Assembly: GCA_905147135.1 (NCBI GenBank)
Contig: LR990048.1
Location: 2,340,563 to 2,404,562, forward strand
Length of the DNA stretch: 64,000 nucleotides
From: Blastobasis lacticolella
Lineage: Eukaryota > Arthropoda > Insecta > Lepidoptera > Blastobasidae
Reading direction: 5' to 3'
Shown one piece after another: positions 9,821-21,465 of the stretch. How positions within the stretch are numbered: position 1 is the stretch's first letter; each line of letters begins with the position of its first letter. The notes under the pieces were generated by a model. It was not told the DNA's origin. It saw only the letters and a list, made by a program, of their open reading frames with translations, and ran no database searches. Both the position numbers and the translations under genes were made by a program.

Positions 9821-10765
9821 AAATTTGGTTATTTCAAATTAAGAAACCACTCTCTAAAATATTTATGAAAACTAAGGTGACGACAATGATCTGAATTTAT
9901 TTTTATAAGCATAAATGCATTTTAGATGAACGATCTACCTACCTATTATCACCACAATCTCTTCTCCTTCAAAAAAGCTTCGCACGACTGAATGAATATT
10001 GATGAAACCTCCCCTCCGGTCTCCATGTCAGTTATTCGGAGGGTGAAGGGCAATTCGGCAAAATTAAATCATAAAGGCAAATAATGTTAGTCTAGTTTAC
10101 CTTTTAAACAAAGCCAGTATAAGCATGTTCATGAAAATAGGCACATATATAATGTCATACCAGCTTTTGGTCGCTACTTATAGTCTGCGTAAAATTCGCT
10201 TATTACGTTCCAGACCTGTTTCCGCAGGGGCTACATTGGATTTCGAGATAAATTAGAGACTATGTTATATTATGGGCTATAAGCTACAGTACTGCCGAAA
10301 TTCATTGAAATCCGTTCAGTAGCTTTTGTGGGAAGGGGTAACAAACAACCATCCATCTTTATGAATTTCGCATTTCGCATTATTGTAAGATTATATAGTT
10401 TGTAGGTAGTCACAACTCTTCTGGTATTTTCCGCAGTCCACATTTCAGAGTCGTCGTTCGCTGTTGAATTACGGCCTTAACTAACTAAATTAATTATTCT
10501 GTGCATGAAGAATTTTATTATCCACTATTAATTGACAATGACATAGCTTTTAATTTAAAATTTTTGTAATTGTCTAAAAAATATTATTGGGTTAGAAAAT
10601 GTAACAAATTGTAATCATTTGTAAGCCATTGACACAGTCACAGAGGATATGTATTTTCATTACTTACTGTGACATCGGTTCAACCTGTGTACTACAAATC
10701 TATTTAAATAATAAAGAAATCAATATGCTCCAGATATAAGCGAGTACCTCTTACGCAAAAACATT
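9821..10765. other. No recognised feature
   Basis: About 0.9 kb of AT-rich DNA. A segment near 10,200-10,360 (…ATTGAAATCCGTTCAGTAG…) resembles generic insect repeat sequence but has no partner here. Confidence 0.4.
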
Positions 10766-10960
10766 CAAAATTCAAAATTTCTTTATTAATTAGGACATTA
10801 AATATCTCTTTCAATCGTCAAAAAGGAGGAGGGTAGAAAAGTAGGAAGGAAACACACAGTGACACGCTGACCGCCCTATGGCCGTAGATAAACGTATCCC
10901 TCGCCAACCACGACCGAACCGTGCTCGACAATGCCAGGCAGAGCCGGAACGCTATAGGAA
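10766..10960 (+). repeat. Repeat F, copy 1
   Basis: It shares AAATTTCTTTRTTAATTAGG and CAATCGTCAAAAAGGAGG with 44,939-45,310, and more loosely with 39,534-39,760. The distal part holds units of the type GACAATGCCAGGCAGAGCCGG. Confidence 0.7.
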
Positions 10961-11075
10961 ACCCGCGCATGAGGCATAACAGGCTTGAGGCATTTCATCA
11001 TATATGTTATGGGCGACAGTTATTGCTTACCATCAGGTAGGCTGTCTGTTCCTTTGTCAATGCATAGCATAAAAA
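10961..11075 (+). repeat. Repeat G fragment
   Basis: It carries GTTATGGGCGACAGTTA…TACCATCAGGTAGGCTGTCTG, as in the copies at 34.2 and 46.9 kb. It directly follows repeat F. Confidence 0.65.
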
Positions 11076-11469
11076 AGTCTTTGACACATAAATGGAGAAT
11101 TTTGGCTATATTATATTACATAGGTATGTCTAGCATTAAAATCCAAACTACAATATGAGTGTATTGTATAGTGCCGTATAACTACGAAATCAAAACCATT
11201 AATCTGCAATCTTCGCTACGTTATTTGCAACGGGCATGAGTCGCAAATTCGTTGGGAACACTAGCACCGAAGCAAAGAGCCCTTAGCTTTGTTGCCGTTC
11301 TATAATAGCATAGCTACAAGTTTAAACTTTTGCGTGGAATGTGGCATTGGCTACCACTATGCGAGTACAGTCGGCTCCCTAACTTAAATCACCAGGCATT
11401 TTGGTGAATTTTAAAGCATAAATATTATGTTTAGAATGCACCGTTCAAATAATACGATTATTTTATCTA

Positions 11470-11560
11470 ATCTACTGATGCGTGACCCGACTCGTAAAAG
11501 AGAGGTCCTGGGTTCGAATTCCCCGGCCGCCATATACCAGTGACTACTACTACTGACAAC
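11470..11560 (+). mobile_element. tRNA-like SINE head
   Basis: A box-B-like GGTCCTGGGTTCGAATTCC lies at ~11,511-11,529 with degenerate upstream sequence. The acceptor-stem pairing of a true tRNA is absent, so this is a SINE relic, not a tRNA gene. Confidence 0.45.
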
Positions 11561-11720
11561 TACTACTTAGTACGAACGGTGTTCAATTTTGATTTCCGTC
11601 ATGAAACATTTTGCTGATTTTTACATTATGCTGATTTTTGAACCGTACCGTTTCAGTATTGCCAATGTGATTTAACAATATTGAATTTTTCATGCCGAAG
11701 ATTAAAATTGAAATCCTTTC

Positions 11721-13003
11721 GAATCGAGCGAGTGATTCAAAAATAAAGCCTCTGATGGCATACATTAGTGCACAGACTGTACCTACGGCATATACAAGGA
11801 CTGTCCAGTCATGATTTACTGTTAGTTGAAGTGTGCGCCGGGGATCGCAGCCTCCCTTTTCTGTTTACTGTTTCATTTTTATGAAAACAGAAAACGTTAA
11901 ACGACGTTACTCGTAGATATATCAGAAATGGACGTTTTATTAAGTGAAATCATCGTACTCTTTGTGATTAGGAATCCTTTCTGAAATGATACTACTAGTT
12001 GCTCCTTTATTTAATAAGCACTAAACAATTTATATTTTAAGTTAAAAAGATCTAGTGGGTCAGTGTGGGAACACACGGACGTTGATTTCAACATGAAACG
12101 ACTATGCTCACGAGGTCGGTAGCAGAGGTAGTTGTGCTCGCGGAGTAGGCGTCGTTTACTAACCGTACCTTGGCAGCTTTGAAACGCTGTCAAAACCATC
12201 TCGCTCGCTAAGCGGAGGACATTGGGGTACCCGCGTGTGGCCCCCTTTGCGGCGATAGCCGTGATTTGAATTTCTTGCTGGCTCTTGCACGGGCTGAGGC
12301 CGACATATTTTTTTTACACTGTTTGCATATTTTTACTATTAATATAAATTAGGTCAAATTACACTCATTTTTATATGGATCGATTGTGATAGACATACTC
12401 AATACATACACGCAAGAATAACCGCCATATCACGTGTAAGTAGTGAGTAACATTGAATAGAAATACATTCCACGTTCCGTTAATTCAATGCCTCTCCCGA
12501 CACAAATTAAAGCGAGCTGACTATTACGCTAAACAATAATACTAAATTCATATTTCTAAGACGAATAGTTTTTCAGTTATTAAGGTAAGATGATGTGTAA
12601 CTCACTCTTCAATATTTTACTGGCCTATTGAAAGCGCAGATATGTTTCTGTTTTTCGAATATGAAATAAGCACATTATCTACCTCTTGATATGCTGTTGT
12701 ACAGCTTGAACTCTCTAGCACACCCAGGAAATTTATTTAAGTTAATTTGCTCTTTTAACATGTCTGTTTTATTTACAAGGCTCAAATAAGTTGTATTTAT
12801 TTTGTTATTATTTGATATTCGGCAATATAGGTCGATAAATTGTAACCAAATTTATTGTAACTAAAATGACTGTTTGTGCCAAAATAAATGAAAAAGAAAA
12901 AAAAGATGATATAGACTTTTTTGTTACGGTCTTGATTTCAGACTTGGTACTCAGTGCCATTATAAAGACGTTTCACGGTCAAATTGTAAATCAATTCAAG
13001 TAG
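11721..13003. other. No recognised feature
   Basis: About 1.3 kb. The part at 12,050-12,300 is more GC-rich but shows no domain-bearing frame. Confidence 0.45.
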
Positions 13004-13018
13004 ACCACTCAAACGAAT

Positions 13019-13133
13019 CAGCATCATCACCTTGGCGTTTATGTCCCAGTTGTGCTCTCGACAACGAGGGCCCGGGGTCCGCCTTGACCATGATCCAGGA
13101 TCTGGCGATCAGGTACTCAAACGACCACGCCAA
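13019..13133 (-). mobile_element. SINE A tail insertion with 15-bp TSD
   Basis: It contains the GC-rich 3' part of SINE A on the minus strand. ACCACTCAAACGAAT occurs perfectly at 13004-13018 and 13134-13148, defining a complete, strongly 5'-truncated insertion of about 115 bp. About 20 bp at its right end are not SINE sequence. Confidence 0.8.
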
Positions 13134-13194
13134 ACCACTCAAACGAATAATACAACACAATTTTGCACAATATAGAAACATTTAAAGTAAGACG

Positions 13195-13350
13195 CTATGT
13201 ATGTATGTGTGTATGTAAACTCTTTATTGCAATTAAAAATAAATACAGTAATGAGATAAATATCATTTTACAAAGCAAAGGCGGGCTTATCCCGCAATGG
13301 GATTTCTCCCAGTCAACCTTAGACCATCTGAAAAGAGATCTAAAGAGCGG
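13195..13350 (-). repeat. LINE 3' UTR fragment
   Basis: AAACTCTTTATTGCAATTAA at ~13,218 and GGCGGGCTTATCCC…GATTTCTCCCAGTC at 13,280-13,320 have the form of the reversed 3' UTR of lepidopteran LINEs. Confidence 0.5.
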
Positions 13351-13402
13351 AGGCAATATTGAGCACTTATAACTAAATAACTTTTATTTTACAGGTATTA
13401 AA

Positions 13403-13640
13403 TAAACTTTTTTTTTTTTTTATTTTACTCAGCAGGCAAACAGGCAAGCGGGCCACCTGATGGAAAGTGGTCACCGCCGCCTATGGACATCAGCAACACC
13501 AGGGGAGTCACCAATACGTTGCCCGCCTCTAAAGAGACCTCTAATATACCTCTTGAACGATCCCATGTCATAGTCCAAAGGAAACACTGTGTCTGGGAGC
13601 TCATTCCACATCCGAATCGTACGAGTGAGAAACGTTAACC
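13403..13640 (-). pseudogene. Family D reverse transcriptase C-terminus with 3' UTR
   Basis: On the minus strand, from about 13,636 down to the TGA at 13,471-13,473, 50-odd codons read without a break: TIRMWNELPD…YDMGSFKRYIRG…DVHRRR-stop. The 3' UTR ends in a T-run at 13,408-13,420 on plus, i.e. an A-tail. It is the best preserved C-terminus of family D in the window, and the upstream part of the element is missing. Confidence 0.75.
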
Positions 13641-14418
13641 TAAAAAATATACATTCATTTATGTATAATTTAGAGCATGAGTTCTGTAACTATTTGACGC
13701 TATCATTTTCAATACCAGATAAATGAAGACTCACCCATCCACACAACACACGTTGCTAACAAAACAAAACACGCCCGTCAAAGATATTCTCATTAACGCC
13801 GAGTTGTGTGACAAATGACTATCGGCGTAGCTACTAATACAAATTCCTGAAGATAAACGCGACCCACGCCCGCAGCCTGTTGTATCCGAAATTATAGATG
13901 CGACAACAAACTTATAGGAATTTCAGGAATGATTTATATTGGTAGGGTTACCCGGTACCCCATAGGGTACGATAGTGCGGTACGTTAACCTATCCCAGCG
14001 GATGTTGCGACAAACTTCGGGCCCTATTAAGCGTAGAGAAATAATTTCACATTTTGCCGACACCGTTATAGGTAAAGTTCATACTGTAGTGGCGGCATGG
14101 CCTGCTTTAATCCTTTCTAAATTCGAATCCTTTATTGAAAGTTATTGTGGTGGTTTGTTGCATGTGATTCGTACTAGGATGACATTGGTACCCAAAGGAA
14201 GATAAGATAAAATAAGATAAATGGAAGATAGTAGAGATATTCGTTCTTACTTGTTCAATATTGTAAACAGTTTATCATACAATCCCACTTTTCGAGTCTT
14301 TAATTTGTTTACGTCTTATTAACTATATCTCAAATTATGTAACGATGTTGGTATACTTCTGAAATGTACTTCCAATGATGGACAAACATTAACTTGGTAC
14401 AAAAAGTGGATAATTACT
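13641..14418. other. No recognised feature
   Basis: A 76-codon frame at 13,975-14,205 has no recognisable domain. Short GATAA-type repeats lie at 14,200-14,220. Confidence 0.45.
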
Positions 14419-14419
14419 G

Positions 14420-14512
14420 AAAAGCTCTCTTCAGAAGAAAGAGCTTTTACTCTGTTCTTCTAGCTTTACAATACACTGCACACAAATATACAAATCTGTG
14501 TGCAGTGTATTG
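14420..14512. repeat. Two adjacent perfect hairpins
   Basis: Hairpin 1: AAAAGCTCT (14,420-14,428) and AGAGCTTTT (14,440-14,448). Hairpin 2: CAATACACTGCACACA (14,469-14,484) and TGTGTGCAGTGTATTG (14,497-14,512), a 16-bp perfect stem with a 12-nt loop. No family partner was seen in the window. Confidence 0.7.
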
Positions 14513-15436
14513 CAGTCGCAATTTAAAGCAACCAACATAACGCTAAAGTTGATTAAGTGACGTAGGGAAAATGTCATCTACACCATCAAGATTCTTGGCA
14601 TCCAACTAACGTACGGGCATCGCAAGCTTTCTTATCGACCACGTGCAAGATTTAGAATGAGCCCCCTCCCGAAGTCTTTCCTTTGCACTATAACATGGGG
14701 TTCTTCATGAGGCATATCTACAGGGACCTCAAAAACCGCCACAGCATCTGCTCCCCTTAGTTCGCAGATGTCCTGGATGACGGTAGCCGTCCATCAGGTG
14801 GACTGTTGGTCCGTGTGCCTCCCTAGGTAATAAAATGAAGAGGAATTTCGAATCAAAACTTTACATAACTCCATATATATTGTCATTTGTACTTCTCAAT
14901 ACTCCTGTAATATTTACCAGTGCTATTTTACGACACTTCATCGCGGCAACATTATCCAAATCTCTTATAGAGCCTCTTAAATAAGGAGCAGCCACTAAAA
15001 TGGCAAAGTGTAATGTAGGAGTGTAGTCACACGCATGAATGGCCGAGATTTTGGCAAGATGCATGATTTATGGGGTTCCGAGTAAAATTATATGACGACT
15101 GGCGTCTAGGAGAGTTTCTGCTTTTGTTTGTTTCCTCCACTCATATGAGTAGTTTGGACGTTTTTCGATAGGAGAAAACGTTGTGTAGCCTTTAGAACTG
15201 ATGTGGAAACTTGGTAAAAATAAAAGTTAATGGTTCACGAAAAGCCTATTTCTACTCAGTTACAAGGATTGTCACTAAAATGTCATCATTGGGAGGAAAA
15301 AAGTCAGACAATAACAACGGTAGCTGGTTTAAAACCTTACGTAAGTTTTGATTTGTAAAATTTGAACTCACGACACAAAATGTGGGTATAATACACAAAA
15401 TACGTGTGCATCTGTGTCAGTGGCATCGTAGCTAAT
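14513..15436. other. No recognised feature
   Basis: About 0.9 kb, with no supported gene or repeat. Confidence 0.45.
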
Positions 15437-15670
15437 GCACTTATTACACCTGGCTAAATTTAATCGCCTAAATTCAGGAGCAAAATGCGTGGGAGCAAGT
15501 CAAAGTGGAATAAATTGCTCATATAATGAGGTCTATTTTTGTGTCACATAAATTACGTTATGCGTCACCCCGCTTTTGAAAAGGCGTAATCCAAAAATCT
15601 ACCTTATTTTATGCACTTTTATTTGCACTCACGCTTTTTGCTTCTTAATTTAGCCAAATGTAATAAGCGC
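15437..15670. mobile_element. MITE Q, copy 2
   Basis: The ends GCACTTATTACACCTGGCTA and TAGCCAAATGTAATAAGCGC are inverted repeats. The interior aligns with the copy at 8282-8513. Confidence 0.7.
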
Positions 15671-15810
15671 AGAAACCAACTCCGGTAAGTAGACATGGCT
15701 GTGTCAAATTTACAGTTTCGGTAGCAAATATATTATAACAAGTCGTGTGAATGTATAGATTTAACGTTAACCCCTTCTTCTGCCAGACGGCGTCTAGTAC
15801 AGCGGTATCA

Positions 15811-16026
15811 ACGAAGCAATATCGCACATTACCACGGTTGGTATTGTTTTAACCTTGATATATTGATGCAGTTGCATACATTATGGTCACGAGTAGACTC
15901 AAACTCAACTCAACTGCTCGAAATATGGAGGTAAAAACAATACTAACCGTGGTAGTAAACCCGATAACATGTAAGAAAATGTAGTTAATAGCCATGAAAG
16001 TCTTAAAACCTATGAAGCAATATCGC
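15811..16026. repeat. Local inverted and direct repeats
   Basis: ACCACGGTTGGTATTGTTTT at about 15,832 is inverted at about 15,934-15,953 with one mismatch. GAAGCAATATCGC occurs directly at both edges (about 15,811 and 16,014). It may be a small transposon with a 13-bp duplication. Confidence 0.5.
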
Positions 16027-16035
16027 TTCACGGCA

Positions 16036-16400
16036 TTACTCGGTGGCTAAGAGAGTGGTTAGTCCTTTGTCACCGTCTTCAACAACTCTATGCAAACCAC
16101 AGCTCTCCGATTTCCGATCCACTAAACGATGCTCCATTAGTTTGAGAAACCAAGTCAAGTATTGTGTTCCAACTATCGATGGCAACTCGGAACTCGGTAT
16201 TCTTTTGTAAAGTTGGAAAGTAGGATACAGTTCGAAGTGTTCGCGGGTTCGTCGGCACGCCAAACAATGTATAAACTATTGGAATTTGTTCAATACGGTT
16301 CCGGAAGACGGCGGAGTCCCCTGCGCTTTGACTGTTTCTGTTTCGTTGTTGGCTGTTGGCCGACTGTGTGGTATGCGTCATATGGCGTACTGATGTGAGG
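16036..16400. other. Unresolved open frames, no called gene
   Basis: Three overlapping frames of 75-97 codons exist on both strands (for example 16,088-16,381 minus). None shows a known domain and they overlap each other, so I do not call a gene. Confidence 0.35.
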
Positions 16401-16426
16401 AATGTATGTTCAAAAGACCTTTTTTT

Positions 16427-16625
16427 TATTAGATAAGACAGGCATTTGACGATGACGATTTTATAAATGACGATGCGGCCGAAGTTGGTGTTGAAGTTGG
16501 CCCGTCTTGGAACAGACTATTCACTCTAGCCTTAAAGGCATCCAGATTATATTGATCAGGGCACATACTCGCAGGCAACGTGTTCCATACCTTAGCCGCA
16601 CAGAACAGCTTCTTTTTCAAAAATT
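16427..16625 (-). pseudogene. Non-LTR reverse transcriptase C-terminus (family E)
   Basis: Minus 16,429-16,620 encodes AAKVWNTLPASMCPDQYNLD and then FKARVNSLF, the end of a LINE ORF2 protein. Versions recur at 25.2, 44.8 and 45.6 kb, and tails at 20.3 and 43.8 kb. Only the last ~60 codons and the 3' end remain. Confidence 0.7.
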
Positions 16626-16713
16626 AGAGGAAAATGATTACGGTAACTGGTGATTTTAGCTGTTTTGATACGAACTCAAAATTTTAGACTTTTTTTGTTG
16701 ATGGCATAAGACG

Positions 16714-16866
16714 ATTTTGAAACCAATATCTATGTCTGTGATTTGATAGTTTTGCGTTTCAAAGTTATGTGAGATTTAATTTAAAAATTAAATCCCATGT
16801 AACTTTAAAATTATATACTTTAACGAATATCAGACAAATCACACACATAGATATTGGTTTCTAAAT
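16714..16866. repeat. Long palindrome (fold-back element)
   Basis: Arms 16,719-16,746 and 16,836-16,861 (GAAACCAATATCTATGT…) and a central AAAGTTATGTGAGATTTAAT block pair around a centre near 16,787. It is a probable fold-back MITE. Confidence 0.65.
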
Positions 16867-17091
16867 TAGTTTTTAAAATTTCATTGGCTTTGACTAATCA
16901 ATAGTATGTAAATTATGATCAAACTTCGTTTGTATGGAGCTCGCCTTTTTCCGTTAATCGACCTACTATTAAAGGGATTAACCATTAATAATTTTAAAAT
17001 TTTACGAGGTTATACTGTTCTAGATCTAGTCCGGCAATCAAAGATCCCCGTTCTTTTCGATGCATTTGACATTTAGAGGACTATCTAATGC

Positions 17092-17193
17092 GGAGTTTTC
17101 CAGTAGGTATTGTCAGTTGGTTTCTAAAAAATTGTCGGGGCGCCATCCAGTGAGTGGTAGAGAATGCTTTAGATACCTATTGGAAAACTGCTC
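17092..17193. mobile_element. MITE H, short deletion derivative
   Basis: Inverted ends GGAGTTTTCCAGTAGGTAT and ATACCTATTGGAAAACTGCTC bracket ~60 bp made of the two outer parts of the 405-bp copy at 8514-8919. Confidence 0.7.
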
Positions 17194-17819
17194 ATTGACA
17201 GTCAAATATCTGGGGAATCGCTAATGACCGCACCCAACAAATACCTACACAAAATGCACAAATGAATTATTGTGCTCATTCCAATGTTGCGCTCATTACA
17301 TAGCTCACTTTTAATACAAGTCTCGGTCATTATGCCGGGAATAAAAACAAAAGGACCCCGGAATAAGCTGTTACTCCCATGCATAACGCTCCCCGAGAAT
17401 GCTCTCATTTCCCTTCCATGCTTTTATTTCACCAGAAAACTACGGGACAATTTAGGAATCCTGTTGGATTCGTCGTTTTACTTCCGACTTGGATGAGAAT
17501 AAAACGACTGGCATGCAGTTAGATGCCTTCGTGGGCGCAGTTCGAATCTGTATACCGAATTTCGCGGGCACATTAGGATATTTGCCAATTTTCTTTGTCA
17601 TTTACTTATTTGTTCCAAAGGTACGTTGGTGATTGGACTGTTTCAGTGGGTACCACCGTGTTATTGGTTTTAGTAATTCTGCGTAATTGTTTGTTCTGGC
17701 TTATGGAATTGGTGCCTACTTTATTTTGTTAAAGTAACACCAAAGCAGCTGTTCTTTGGGAGACGCGAGGAAGGCGGGACGAGAATTGAAAGTACGTAAA
17801 AATTTCCTTTAATTTTGCT
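17194..17819. other. No recognised feature
   Basis: Two overlapping short frames at 17,202-17,496 on opposite strands have no domain. Confidence 0.4.
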
Positions 17820-18020
17820 ATCATAGTTTATGATGCTACGCAATAAAGGAGCATACAGCCCACCAAATGGAAAGTGGAAAATAAAAAAATTAAAATTTCG
17901 CCCATAACATCTACGATTCATCTACGAACAGGCAACAAAAGTGCAGAACCGCAGCTATGCGTTGTCACTGTGAACCCTAAGATAAAATGCCTCATGCCTG
18001 TAATCACGTTGGCCACGTTA
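17820..18020 (-). repeat. Repeat G, minus-strand copy
   Basis: AAATGCCTCATGCCTGTAAT, GCGTTGTCACTGTGA and the ACGCAATAAAGGAGC segment match, in reverse, the copy at 46.8-47.1 kb. Confidence 0.6.
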
Positions 18021-19729
18021 TCCTTAAAACATGCAAGCATTGTTGCGTGACCGCAGAAATACTTATATACGGCAGATAAGGCGGTGGTACACACCTAGGC
18101 GGACTTCTCGGGCTTGACAAAGTCCTATCACTTCTATATTCTTCGTCTTTTCTTGCTTTTGACGTACAATGTTAATAACGCCCTCATCACCATCATCTTG
18201 TTGGAACACTACTGGATGGAAAAGCCTTCTATTTCCAACCTCACAAGGTCACCCATCCCTTCAGGGGCCCACGCTGCGGCAGGGATATTAATGTCATAAA
18301 TTAGTTAATCCCTTCAAGACATAACCCAAAAAGCGCTGAGCTCCCTAATCACCATATTCAATTAAGTCGCCCAATACACTCCAGCTTAACACACTTATCT
18401 AGTTTAAAACTTGGCAACACGAAGCATGAGCCTTTGTGAGAACTTTTATTGGATACACACACACTTCGCCCCATGTCATCGAGTAGAGTGACAATCTCGG
18501 GAAATTAAATCAGATGAAAATAGGGGTGCGACTAAGTTGTCGATTAATCGATTTGTCGACTCGTAAATCTTGTAATTAACCTGACATAATGAATTCGGAT
18601 CGATTATCTCGTGCCTATCGCCTACTTACTCATGTTTACCGCTTGTCAAGTGGCATGACAAAAATAGACGTCATATCAAATGGGCGGGATAAAGCAAATT
18701 TTTTGTCATGCCATGTGGCAGGCACTAGAGGCCAGCTAGGTGATCCGCAGACCAATAAAAGCAGCAGCTTTAAACGCTGACTCCAGTCTTCAATTCGCCT
18801 GCCAAAGGTAGAGACTATGATAAACTACAATCCCCACATCTCTTAGGTTTATAAAATTACCCTCTAGTAGACAGTTATGAGCTGTTGATGTGATATATCG
18901 GCACGGCACTGAAGAGTAAAAAATTAGGTATATGAGGAAATTAAATAATTTACATCATCGTTAACGCAATATTCACTGATGTGTGTGTTACCTATGTATT
19001 TAAAAAAGGAAGAAGAAATTTAATTAAAATAATACCAACTATGCTAAGGTTTATACCCGACCATTATTACCAACATATAGTGTCCCCTCCCACACATCAT
19101 ACGCCATTTTCATCGATTAAACTAAACAGATTACAATCGATCATCCATTAAACAGCGGCACACCCCTAACGCAACTCGTTCCACGAACAAAGTTGGGCCG
19201 AGTCCCGATTTAATTGCATCAAAATTTATAATAATACGGGCGAAATTGCTGACTCGATGGAAAGAACAGCAAAGCCGTTTTGACAGCAAAATAATCCGGG
19301 CTTAGGACGGCCTAGTTAAGTGCCTATCTGCTTGCATATACCGTTTGAAGTTTGTAAGGTAGATTGGTTAGTGCGTAGGGTGGGCTTAGGAGGCGTTTTC
19401 CACTATCACTTTGGCGATATTAAGTACTTAGCTCTGATGGACGTGCGCTTTCCCAACATGTATTATCAGGCTTTGAATATAATAAAGCAGCCTTGGTGGA
19501 CCTTGACCTTTTTCATTGCTGCGATTATAATTTTAACTCTGGTGTATTGTGGTGGACTCAAATCTCGTCCAAAGTTATGAAACAGGTTTCAGATCCATTT
19601 ATTTTCAGGTGAAAGCAGGCTGGATAGCAATCTGGAAGACACTTAAGAAAATCCAAGATGGTTGGTGGTTATGTTCTGCACCAGATCATAGGAAATACTT
19701 TTCTCTACGATCTTCAACCTCTTATCATT
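18021..19729. other. No recognised gene; several short frames
   Basis: About 1.7 kb. The frame at 19,320-19,580 (86 codons) has a hydrophobic C-terminal stretch (WWTLTFFIAAIIILTLVY) but no family I recognise. TE-derived or chance origin is equally possible. Confidence 0.35.
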
Positions 19730-19773
19730 AAGTTAGGTTAGGTGCTCCCATTTTCCGTACTTAGACTCAAAGT
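19730..19773 (+). repeat. Repeat M end
   Basis: GGTGCTCCCATTTTCCGTAC TTAGACTCAAAGT occurs inverted near 24,857-24,895 with few mismatches. Both are followed or preceded by AGGTTAGG-like sequence. Confidence 0.4.
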
Positions 19774-19978
19774 CAGTTCATTGTACGTGATTACCGCTTG
19801 TCATTTATATTTATCATTACCATTTAGAACCAAGTCTAGTATTTTATGGGCACTTTCGTCAGTAGTAGTCAACGGCGGACCACACCTTGGTTCATCTTGA
19901 ACTGCTTTTCTGCCACGTTTGAAATCCGCTACCGATCTCTTTACAGTGGTAATAGTAATGGGGCTAATTCCCCTACAG

Positions 19979-20212
19979 TCATCATCATCATCTTGGCGTT
20001 AATGTCCCGGTTGTGCTCTCGCGCACGAGGGCCCGGGGTCCGCCTTGACCATGATCCAGGATTTGGCAGGTCAGGTAATTACAGTGGAGCGACTGCCGTC
20101 TAACCTCCATGACCCGGCTAACAAGGGAAACTGACCAGATTGGATCATGGTTACACATCCAGTCGCCTGAATGTGCAGGTTTCATCACGATGTTTTCCCT
20201 CACCGTAAGAGC
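19979..20212 (-). mobile_element. SINE A, 5'-truncated copy
   Basis: It is complete from the (ATC)n end (the tail on plus) through the body to TCACCGTAAGAGCA. The tRNA head is absent. Confidence 0.85.
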
Positions 20213-20315
20213 ACTCCACTATTAACATTGATAGTACATAGAGTCTTTGATTACTAAGGAAATTGCGAACCTTTTTTACTAATTCGATCACTTTTACGGT
20301 TGTAACATAAGAAAA

Positions 20316-20395
20316 CTTACCACCAGGTGAGATGGCGGTCAAATGCCTGGATAGTCTAAAATAAAAAAGAAAAAAAAAGAAAAAAATAAAGTGCA
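20316..20395 (+). repeat. Family E LINE 3' tail
   Basis: ACTTACCACCAGGTGAGATGG and CAAATGCCTGGATAGTCTAA are followed by an A-rich tail, matching the ends of the family E copies. Confidence 0.65.
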
Positions 20396-20399
20396 ATAT

Positions 20400-21216
20400 T
20401 ATGAAAAGACATGCGAGTATTTCGTGCTAATATTATTAATATTTTTAATTTCATTATGGACAACATTTTTCAATTCGCCCTAGTACCGAGTAACTAACTG
20501 CTAGACTAGTCGGAGCCATTTTTGACATCGCATTACTCCATATTCGTATACCTTTATTTAAGGTTATAAATATATATATAAGTAGAATTTAGATTTAAAA
20601 TTGTAACTTATTAAATGGAAGTATAACGAGTATTGTGATGTCAAAATAAATAATGTTATTATATTAGACGGGACTTGCACGCGACATACTAATATATAAT
20701 AATATGTGTAAAGAACGCGAGTTTAGTTTAAAACAAATAAAAATAAATAATGTCTATGTCTAAATTTGGAAAAAGGTCTATTGTTACTGGTTAGTGATAT
20801 TATGTAGTATAGATATTTACAAAGTTAACTATCGACGCCTCATAAAAATATTGCCGATATACCGATATTCAGGGTAATAATTTTGAACAAGGAAAAGTTT
20901 CTAACATAAGATACAAGGAAGGGTCCCGGGCGTGATTTATTGAAAGTATAATGCCGATAGAGCTCACTTGGGACCTTATTGTTTTGATATATACTTTTAT
21001 TTTCTTATAAATCTCCCATGAATTTACTAAACAAGACAAACCACATACTATTCATTTTTTGTACACAAGATACTAGAAAATATAACAAAAGGTAAAGGCA
21101 CAACGGGCCTACATATTTCTTTGAAGAAATTTCTTCCAGGAAGCCCAGCAGCAGTCCTTATTAACATAAAGGATGAGAAAGCTCATGTACAACTTTGGAC
21201 AATCATAACTTTTAGA
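20400..21216. other. AT-rich DNA, no recognised feature
   Basis: No supported gene or repeat. Confidence 0.45.
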
Positions 21217-21465
21217 CGACCTAGGTGGTTCAGTAGTCAACATGCCGCCGGTCTGACACGCAACGGCCCGGGTTCGATTCCTTTCCGAGAAAAAATTTAC
21301 TTGAGAATTTTAATTTCTGTTATGGGTGTTTTAAGTGTAATAAGTATATATTTCAAATTGTATATGTAGTATATCAGTTATCTATCATTTAAAGTATAAG
21401 CTTGCTTAGTTTGGGGCTAGATGGCACTATGTGAATTTGTCCACGATTATTTATTTTATTACTAA
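21217..21465 (+). mobile_element. SINE J, full-length copy
   Basis: The tRNA-like head GACGACCTAGGTGGTTCAGT has box-B-like CCGGGTTCGATTCC at ~21,268. The body and 3' end TTAGTTTGGGGCTAGATGG follow, then AT-rich sequence. Confidence 0.8.

Noticed and set aside
11600..11720. Similarity to 35,745-35,860 (GCTGATTTTY…GAACCGTNCC)
   Set aside because: Segments match partly in direct and partly in inverted order; too short and diverged to define an element.
19320..19580. Possible small membrane protein (hydrophobic C-terminus)
   Set aside because: Single hydrophobic stretch in a short frame, no start context or conservation evidence; adjacent sequence looks repeat-derived.
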